Source of the DNA: UBA7703 sp963667195 | Lineage (GTDB): Bacteria; Bacillota; Clostridia; Christensenellales; CAG-138 | DNA: 64,000 bases | Direction of reading: 5' to 3' | Assembly (NCBI GenBank): GCA_963667195.1 | Contig: OY762962.1 | Span: 744,001-808,000 of the forward strand | Part shown: positions 58,585-64,000 of the stretch, in pieces | How positions within the stretch are numbered: position 1 is the stretch's first letter | How the letters are laid out: every line of letters starts with the position of its first letter | Made by a program: the position numbers and the translations under genes | Notes under the pieces: model-generated | The model's input: the letters and a program-made list of their open reading frames with translations, nothing else | What the model was told of the DNA's origin: nothing | The model's database searches: none

Positions 58585-59727
58585 ATGCAGGTGATCGCGG
58601 TGACAACAAAGCGGCAAATGCGCGCATTTGTGCGCGTACCACAGATGCTATTTGGCGACCACCCTTGCTATGTGCCGCCCATCTGGATGGACGAAGCGCA
58701 GGCGTATACGAAAAAGGCGAACCCGATCCTGCGAAACTCCGATTTTGTGCTCTTTCTGGCGCTCGACGACGCGGGAAAACCCATCGGCAGAACGATTGCG
58801 TATATCGACCACACGTTCAACAAATTTTATCGCGCGAAGATCGGTTTCTTTGGCGCGTTTGAGTGCATCGACGATCCGTTTGCCGCGTCGCTTCTCGTCT
58901 CCGCGGCGGAAGCGTGGCTGACCGAGCGCGGCATGGACGCCATCCGCGGGCCGATCCACCCGGTTGCGGAAAACTGGGGTTTCGTGCTGGAAGGCTACGA
59001 TACCCCGCCGGTCTATCTCTCGCCCTGGAATCCCGCGTATTACCACGATTTTTTCACCTCGTCCGGCTATGAGAAAGTCAAGGATTTGCTGGTGTATGAG
59101 GCGGATATGGCAAAAGGCTATAAGATTCCCAAGCGGCACGAGGAGTTTGCCGAGCGGTTTTTGGCGCGATATCCCGGCATCACGATCCGAAGACTGGACA
59201 TGAAGCACCTGCGTGACGATGCGCGCGCCATCTGGGAAATCTCGAATACGGCGCTCGCGGACAACTGGGGCTATGTGCCGTTGGAGCTGCCCGTGATGGA
59301 GGATATGCTCAAAAAGCTCAAGCTCATCGTCGATCCCGACGCGGTTTGGATGGTGGAGCACGAGGGCAAACCCGTCGGCTTCTGCCTGGGCTTTCCGGAT
59401 ATCAACGTCCTGCTCAAGAAGATCAACGGCAATCTCCTGCCGTTCGGCTGGGCGCGGCTGCTGCTCGGCGTCAAGAAGCTGCGCGACTACCGCCTCTTCG
59501 GCCTCGCGGTCGATCCCGCGTGGCACAAGCGCGCGCTGGACGCACTGATGTACATCCACCTCTACCAAAACCTGCGCCCGAAGAATATCCGAATGGAGGC
59601 AAACTACATCCTCGAGGACAATCTCCACATCAAGAACGCGCTGGAGCGGCTTGGGATGGAGAAGACGAAGACGTACAGGATTTATGAGAAACCGCTGATC
59701 GCAAGCATAACAAACGAGTCTTTATAA
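58585..59727 (+). CDS. GNAT-type N-acyltransferase-like protein
   Basis: 380 residues from the ATG at 58585 with CGGAGGAAAACTGC; an upstream frame extension has no site. The protein resembles the long bacterial GNAT-like proteins of the YghO group: RAFVRVPQMLFGDHPCYVPPIWMDE at the N terminus, IGRTIAYIDH and IGFFGAFECIDDPFAASLLVSAAEAWLTERGM (about 95-125), which is the usual acetyl-CoA region, then GPIHPVAENWGFVLEGYDTPP. A second GNAT-like half contains VWMVEHEGKPVGFCLGFPD and AVDPAWHKRALDALM. Acceptor unknown. It lies 20 bp before the GH127 gene and may be cotranscribed with it. Confidence 0.72.
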   Translation: MQVIAVTTKRQMRAFVRVPQMLFGDHPCYVPPIWMDEAQAYTKKANPILRNSDFVLFLALDDAGKPIGRTIAYIDHTFNKFYRAKIGFFGAFECIDDPFAASLLVSAAEAWLTERGMDAIRGPIHPVAENWGFVLEGYDTPPVYLSPWNPAYYHDFFTSSGYEKVKDLLVYEADMAKGYKIPKRHEEFAERFLARYPGITIRRLDMKHLRDDARAIWEISNTALADNWGYVPLELPVMEDMLKKLKLIVDPDAVWMVEHEGKPVGFCLGFPDINVLLKKINGNLLPFGWARLLLGVKKLRDYRLFGLAVDPAWHKRALDALMYIHLYQNLRPKNIRMEANYILEDNLHIKNALERLGMEKTKTYRIYEKPLIASITNESL

Positions 59728-59747
59728 TAGATTTTTCAGGTGCCGCT

Positions 59748-61778
59748 ATGCTAAAAAAACTTTCTCCTCCCTTCTCTTTCTCTCCCGCCCCTCTCGGTAG
59801 CGTCTCACCACGCGGCTGGTTTTTGCGCGAGCTTGTTGTGCAGAAAAACGGGCTGACCGGGCACATCGACGGGATTTGGGAAGACCTCGGCGCAAGCTCC
59901 GGCTGGCTCGGCGGCTCGGGCGAAAACTGGGAGCGCGGGCCGTATTATCTCGACGGGCTCGTGCCGCTGGCCTATTTGCTCCAAGACGACGCGATCACGC
60001 AAAAAGCGCAGCCGTGGATTGAATGGATGCTGGCAAGCCAGCGCGAGGACGGCTTCTTTGGGCCTGCGGATAACCTCGATTGGTGGCCGCGCATGGTCGC
60101 GCTCAAGGTGCTCACGCAGTACGCCGAGGCGACGGACGATCCGCGCGTGATCCCGTTCCTCGACCGCTACTTCCGCTTTCAACTGCAATCGCTCCCCGCG
60201 CAGCCGCTCTCTATGTGGGCAGCCGCGCGCGGGCAGGAGCAGCTGCTGCCCATGCTCTGGCTCTATCGCAAAACGGGCGAGCCGTATCTGCTCGAACTTG
60301 CGGAACTCCTGCGCAAGCAGAGCTACGACTGGGGCAGCTTCTTTACGTACTTTCCCTACGCGAAAACCACGCACGCCTACCTCAGCCGACCGCTGTTCAT
60401 GGCGGTCAAGCGCGTCACGCTGATGCAGGATTGGACGGCAAAGCGCATCAAGAAAGCGCACATCCAGCAGGGCAAGCCATCTACCCCGCCCAAACCGAAG
60501 ACGGCGGAAGAGATCGAGAAGGGCAACGCCTCGCCGTTTTTGCGCGCGTTTCATCAGACGCACGGCGTCAACCTCGCGATGGCGCTCAAGATGCCCGCGC
60601 TGGACGCGCTTTTCGGCGGCGACGCGGGAGGTTTCGCGGCAGTGCAAGCGGGATTTGACGCAATCGAACGTTATCACGGGCTCGCGAACGGGCTCTTCTC
60701 CGGCGACGAGCACCTCAACGGGCGCTCTCCCGCCGTCGGCGCGGAGCTTTGCCTCGCTGCCGAGCTGCTGTTCTCGCTGGAATCTCTGCTCGCGGCAACG
60801 GGAGACGCTCGCTATGCCGAGCGCATCGAGGAGATCGTCTACAACGCTTGGCCCGCGACGTTTACGCCCGACATGTGCGCGCACCAGTATGTGCAGCAGG
60901 TCAATCAGATTGAGGTGTCCCGCAAGAAGCGCGGCTGGTACGACGCGTACAATGAGGCGAATCTCTTCGGCCTCGCGCCGAACTTCGGCTGCTGCGCGGC
61001 GAACATGCATCAGGGTTGGCCGAAGCTCGCGGGCGTTCTCGCGATGGCGACACTGGATGGCATCGCGCTGCCGGTGTATGCGCCATGTTCGGCTGTTCTC
61101 GACTTGCGCGAAACAACGGTGCACTTAACTGAGGAGACGGATTATCCGTTCGACGGTGAGATTCATATAAAAATAGAGAAAATCGAGAACGAAACCAATT
61201 CATTGGAGTTCACTCTGCGGCTGCGCCTGCCGAGTTGGGCGGAAACTTATACGCTTACTTATAATGGAACTCAAACCGAAGTAGAAACGATAGGCGGTTA
61301 TCTGATCCTGAAGAAAGCATTCTCCGTAGGAGATATCATCACCCTTTCCTTCCCGCTCAAGCTTCGCCTCGTGCCGGAGGCGTCCGGCGGGGCAACCGTT
61401 CACTATGGCGCGCTGCTGCTGGCGCTTCCGATTGCAGCCGAAACGCGCGTGGTGCGCGGCACGCCGCCGTTTGCGGACTATGAGTTTCTCCCGCAAGGCG
61501 AGTGGAGATTCGGCATCGGGGAATATTCTCTTACAAACGCCGAAATCAAGCACGCGGAACCCGGCGAGCTGCCGTTTGACACCGAACGGCCTCCGCTCAC
61601 CGTAAGCCTGCCGCTCGCGCCCGCGCCGCACTGGAAGCGCGCGCAAAACAGCGCGGGTCCCGTGCCGGAGCCGTTTTCCGCCGCAACAGGCGATTTTATC
61701 CCGCAAAAATTGATTCCCTACGGCTGCACGCAGCTCAGGGTTGCGCAGTTTCCGATTGTAACCTACAAGGAGGATTAA
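59748..61778 (+). CDS. Glycoside hydrolase family 127 (beta-L-arabinofuranosidase, DUF1680 type)
   Basis: A 676-residue cytoplasmic enzyme with an (alpha/alpha)6 barrel and a C-terminal beta domain. The zinc-binding set known from HypBA1 is recognisable: Glu and Cys in VGAELCLAAEL (about 330) and the Cys pair in NFGCCAANMHQGW (about 413). N terminus GSVSPRGWFLRELVVQKNGLTGHID is typical of the family. It removes beta-L-arabinofuranose from plant glycoproteins or pectin, though some relatives have other activities. The MFS gene follows after 6 bp, so import and hydrolysis are coupled. Confidence 0.87.
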   Translation: MLKKLSPPFSFSPAPLGSVSPRGWFLRELVVQKNGLTGHIDGIWEDLGASSGWLGGSGENWERGPYYLDGLVPLAYLLQDDAITQKAQPWIEWMLASQREDGFFGPADNLDWWPRMVALKVLTQYAEATDDPRVIPFLDRYFRFQLQSLPAQPLSMWAAARGQEQLLPMLWLYRKTGEPYLLELAELLRKQSYDWGSFFTYFPYAKTTHAYLSRPLFMAVKRVTLMQDWTAKRIKKAHIQQGKPSTPPKPKTAEEIEKGNASPFLRAFHQTHGVNLAMALKMPALDALFGGDAGGFAAVQAGFDAIERYHGLANGLFSGDEHLNGRSPAVGAELCLAAELLFSLESLLAATGDARYAERIEEIVYNAWPATFTPDMCAHQYVQQVNQIEVSRKKRGWYDAYNEANLFGLAPNFGCCAANMHQGWPKLAGVLAMATLDGIALPVYAPCSAVLDLRETTVHLTEETDYPFDGEIHIKIEKIENETNSLEFTLRLRLPSWAETYTLTYNGTQTEVETIGGYLILKKAFSVGDIITLSFPLKLRLVPEASGGATVHYGALLLALPIAAETRVVRGTPPFADYEFLPQGEWRFGIGEYSLTNAEIKHAEPGELPFDTERPPLTVSLPLAPAPHWKRAQNSAGPVPEPFSAATGDFIPQKLIPYGCTQLRVAQFPIVTYKED

Positions 61779-61784
61779 ACAAAC

Positions 61785-63086
61785 ATGCCACCAAAGACTA
61801 AAACCAAACTTGGCGCAAACAACTGGATCGCCATCGTGCTGCTCGCGTTCTCCGGACAGATCGCGTGGGTCATTGAGAACGCGTGGTTCAACACTTTTGT
61901 CAACGACGTGATCTCGCCCAACCCGAAAGTGATCTCCATGATGGTCGCGCTCAGCGCAATCACCGCCACGCTGACCACGCTCATCATGGGCACGTTCAGC
62001 GACCGCCTCGGCAAACGCAAGAAGATCATCCTCTTTAGCTATATCATTTGGGGCATCTCGACGATGGTGTTCCCCGTGGCGGGCGCGGTCAAGCCGCTTT
62101 CTCTCGCGATTTTCGCGGTCATCGCGCTGGACTGCCTGATGACGTTCTTCGGCTCCACCGCCAACGACGCGAGTTTCAACGCGTGGCTCACCAACATCAC
62201 GGACGAGACCAACCGCGGTACGGTCAGCGGCGTCACCGAGCTCTTTCCGCTGCTCGCGATGGTGGTCACGACCATCATCTCCGGCGTGCTGATCGAGCGC
62301 GTCGGCTACACACTGTTTTTTATCTCGATGGGACTGACCGTGGTTGTCTGCGGTCTCGTCGGCGGACTCATCATGAAGGAAGCGCCGATTCCCAAGGAAA
62401 ACACCGAGAAAGTCGGTTTCTGGAAACAGGTGTTCTCCGGCTTTTCGGTGCGCAGCTTCCGCGAAAACAAGATGCTGTTCGCGCTCTATTTCTGCGTGCT
62501 CGTGTTCGCGATTGCGGAGCAGATCAGCGGCCCGTACCAGATCATCTACTTCACCAAAACGCTGGGCTACAGCTATAGCGTCATCGGCGTCAATCTGGGA
62601 CTCATGGTGCTGCTCGCGGGCATCTGCGGCGTGTTCTTTGGTCGATTGGTCGATCGCCTCGGCAAGTCGAAGCTGCTGCTCGTGGCGCTGGTCATCTCCG
62701 CCATCGGCTTTGTGCTCGTTTCTCTCGCAAAGAACATGGTGTTCCTCTGCATCGCGATCTTTGTGATGGCGTTTGGCATGGTGGCAAAGCTTATCGTCAC
62801 CGGCGCGTGGATCAAAGACCTCACGCCGCCCGCCAACGCGGGACAATTTCAGGGCATCCGCATGATCTTTTGGGTGTTGCTGCCGATGGTGATCGGGCCC
62901 TTCATCGGGGAGCGCATCATCACCTTCTTCGGTCAACCGATCGTGGTGGACGGAAAGGCGGGCTTCCTGCCGACGTATCTGATCTTCATCGCGTCCGCAA
63001 TCGTGACGCTCATCGCGATTCTGCCCGTGCTCAACATGATCCGCGGGGCAAAGCGCACGTCGATTGAAGCGCTGCCGGAAGAGTAA
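61785..63086 (+). CDS. MFS transporter linked to GH127
   Basis: A 433-residue, 12-helix permease. The first-loop motif MGTFSDRLGKRKKIILFSY (about 65-83) and the second-half repeat FFGRLVDRLGKSKLLLVAL (about 285) are MFS motif A. It resembles the SLC45/GPH-like group of sugar carriers in Clostridia. The ATG follows AAGGAGGATTAAACAAAC, which overlaps the GH127 stop. It probably imports the arabinosyl substrate cleaved by GH127. Confidence 0.85.
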   Translation: MPPKTKTKLGANNWIAIVLLAFSGQIAWVIENAWFNTFVNDVISPNPKVISMMVALSAITATLTTLIMGTFSDRLGKRKKIILFSYIIWGISTMVFPVAGAVKPLSLAIFAVIALDCLMTFFGSTANDASFNAWLTNITDETNRGTVSGVTELFPLLAMVVTTIISGVLIERVGYTLFFISMGLTVVVCGLVGGLIMKEAPIPKENTEKVGFWKQVFSGFSVRSFRENKMLFALYFCVLVFAIAEQISGPYQIIYFTKTLGYSYSVIGVNLGLMVLLAGICGVFFGRLVDRLGKSKLLLVALVISAIGFVLVSLAKNMVFLCIAIFVMAFGMVAKLIVTGAWIKDLTPPANAGQFQGIRMIFWVLLPMVIGPFIGERIITFFGQPIVVDGKAGFLPTYLIFIASAIVTLIAILPVLNMIRGAKRTSIEALPEE

Positions 63087-63107
63087 CGGATTCCATTCAA
63101 GCTACAC

Positions 63108-63145
63108 AAAATGCCGCTTGCAGCACCTGCTGCAAGCGGCATTTT
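63108..63145. terminator. Bidirectional terminator with 18-bp perfect stem
   Basis: AAAATGCCGCTTGCAGCA and its exact complement with a two-base centre. The A/T ends serve both converging genes. Confidence 0.85.
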
Positions 63146-63162
63146 CTTGTTCGTTCGTCCTA

Positions 63163-64000
63163 TCAGATATACCAATCTCCGCTGCCCATATCCAGCGCCT
63201 CAAACGGGTCTTTTGGGTGCACGCAGGCGTACCAGGCGTATCCTTCCGGCGTTTCGGTGAGAAGCTTCGCCGCAAGCAGAACCTGCATCAAATCTTCGCT
63301 CAGCTCGCCTTTTTGCACGGGTCTGCGGCTGCCGAGGGCGTTGATCTGCGCGATTGCGTCGGGAATCTCGCGCTGCACCTTTGGAGAGAGGAAGACTTTT
63401 CCTTCCGCAAGATATGCGTCGTAAGGCCAGCGATTTTTCCGGTGCGGGGTTAAGCCGCTCACGCACATCAAGGGCCCATCGCAGGGCGTATAGCCGGCAC
63501 CCTCCGCGGGACGGAACACCACGTCGATGTTGTAGTAAAAATGGATGTCGGGTCTGCCGTCAAACATCGGGTATTGGATGCGCGCGATACCGTTTTCGTT
63601 CGTCTCCGCTTTCTGCTGCAAGCTCGCCTCGCTCTGCGGAATCGTGCTGTAGCTTCCGTCCGCATTCCAGACGGGATGCGCGCGAAACAGCACCTTTTGC
63701 CCGGCAACGGGCTTGCCGCCCGCCGTCAAATGCGCGGAAAACGCATTGATATAATGCGTCTTCTCCGCATCCATCTCGCGCGTGAGCGTCAGCGCGCAGC
63801 TCAGCGGCATCCGGTTTTCGACGCGGAAGCGATCCACGCCGATGACCATGTCCTCCTGACCAAGCGCCATGTCCCCGCCCTTGTGTCCGAAGTTCAGGAT
63901 TGTTCCGTCCGCGGCCTCGATTAAAAACGGCTGATAGAGGCTCGTGGGCAGGCCGTCCACCTCGTACCAGTTTTCGCCAAAATCCGCGCTGCAGGAATAC
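63163..64000 (-). CDS. Asp-box (BNR) protein, 3' part only
   Basis: The frame is open to the right edge of the window; the GTG at 63960 is internal. At the edge it encodes SADFGENWYEVDGLP, a clear Asp-box (S-x-D-x-G-x-x-W), as in sialidase and BNR-repeat propellers. The remaining 270 residues include a segment LTAGGKPVAGQKVLFRAHPVW followed by NENGIARIQYP, an Ig-like pattern, and an end without membrane anchor. Function cannot be settled from this part: an exo-glycosidase-like propeller or a carbohydrate-binding protein are options. Confidence 0.6.
   Translation of the reverse strand, partial: YSCSADFGENWYEVDGLPTSLYQPFLIEAADGTILNFGHKGGDMALGQEDMVIGVDRFRVENRMPLSCALTLTREMDAEKTHYINAFSAHLTAGGKPVAGQKVLFRAHPVWNADGSYSTIPQSEASLQQKAETNENGIARIQYPMFDGRPDIHFYYNIDVVFRPAEGAGYTPCDGPLMCVSGLTPHRKNRWPYDAYLAEGKVFLSPKVQREIPDAIAQINALGSRRPVQKGELSEDLMQVLLAAKLLTETPEGYAWYACVHPKDPFEALDMGSGDWYI

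Noticed and set aside
61200..62936. A long antisense frame across GH127 and the MFS gene
   Set aside because: Very rich in His, Arg, Asp and Glu as expected of an antisense shadow; the sense genes show clear motifs and ribosome sites.

Overview
The window looks like chromosomal DNA of a fairly high-GC member of the Clostridia. The evidence is strong AGGAGG-type ribosome sites, sigma-A-like promoters (for example a perfect TTGACA/TATAAT pair ahead of the tRNA-Arg locus), TTG and GTG starts, clostripain and UMF1-type transporters, and clostridial-type large serine recombinases. Placement below class is inference; a relative of Christensenellales or Oscillospirales is plausible. It has three parts: a GC-rich backbone with a mobile-element integrase at its left edge (1-6400), a more AT-rich accessory island (about 6400-30650), and a GC-rich backbone of sugar and peptide uptake (30650-64000).

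Left edge (1-6400): a tyrosine integrase, open at the window edge, lies next to a tRNA-Arg(CCT) gene. A second copy of the 5' half of that tRNA lies 92 bp away, cut exactly at the anticodon loop, so this is an integration hotspot. Then come an esterase-like hydrolase and a MurC-like ligase on the minus strand, a clostripain-family lipoprotein on the plus strand, and tRNA-Val(CAC).

Accessory island (6400-30650): it opens with a six-gene minus-strand operon (GPH-type symporter, GH1, circularly permuted GH3, GH2, GH78, GH43) with a divergent AraC regulator. None of the glycosidases shows a signal peptide, so the operon probably imports and trims small rhamnosylated or glucosylated compounds inside the cell. 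Next is a decayed phage-type module: two overlapping large serine recombinases, a probable PD-(D/E)XK protein, a SHOCT-like small protein, an HTH/zinc-finger protein, an LL-H type holin and its small partner. Two different IS3-family elements follow, flanking a leucine-rich-repeat lipoprotein, and then a COG4705-type membrane protein with a striking triple direct repeat in its promoter.

Right backbone (30650-64000): a DEAD-box helicase; a glycosyltransferase/acyltransferase pair with a 113-bp gene overlap; an XRE membrane regulator; a PHP phosphoesterase; an orphan LarA-like racemase; an alpha-glucoside system (binding protein, two permeases, LacI regulator, GH31, nucleotidyltransferase, GH13) with two LacI-type operators 112 bp apart; glycerate kinase; a UMF1 transporter with a duplicated hairpin leader; a complete oppABCDF operon with unusually large OppA and OppC; a GNAT-like protein; a GH127 and MFS pair; and the 3' part of an Asp-box protein running off the right edge.

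No CRISPR array, rRNA or recognised riboswitch was seen. Coordinates were read by eye; motif positions inside proteins are approximate.
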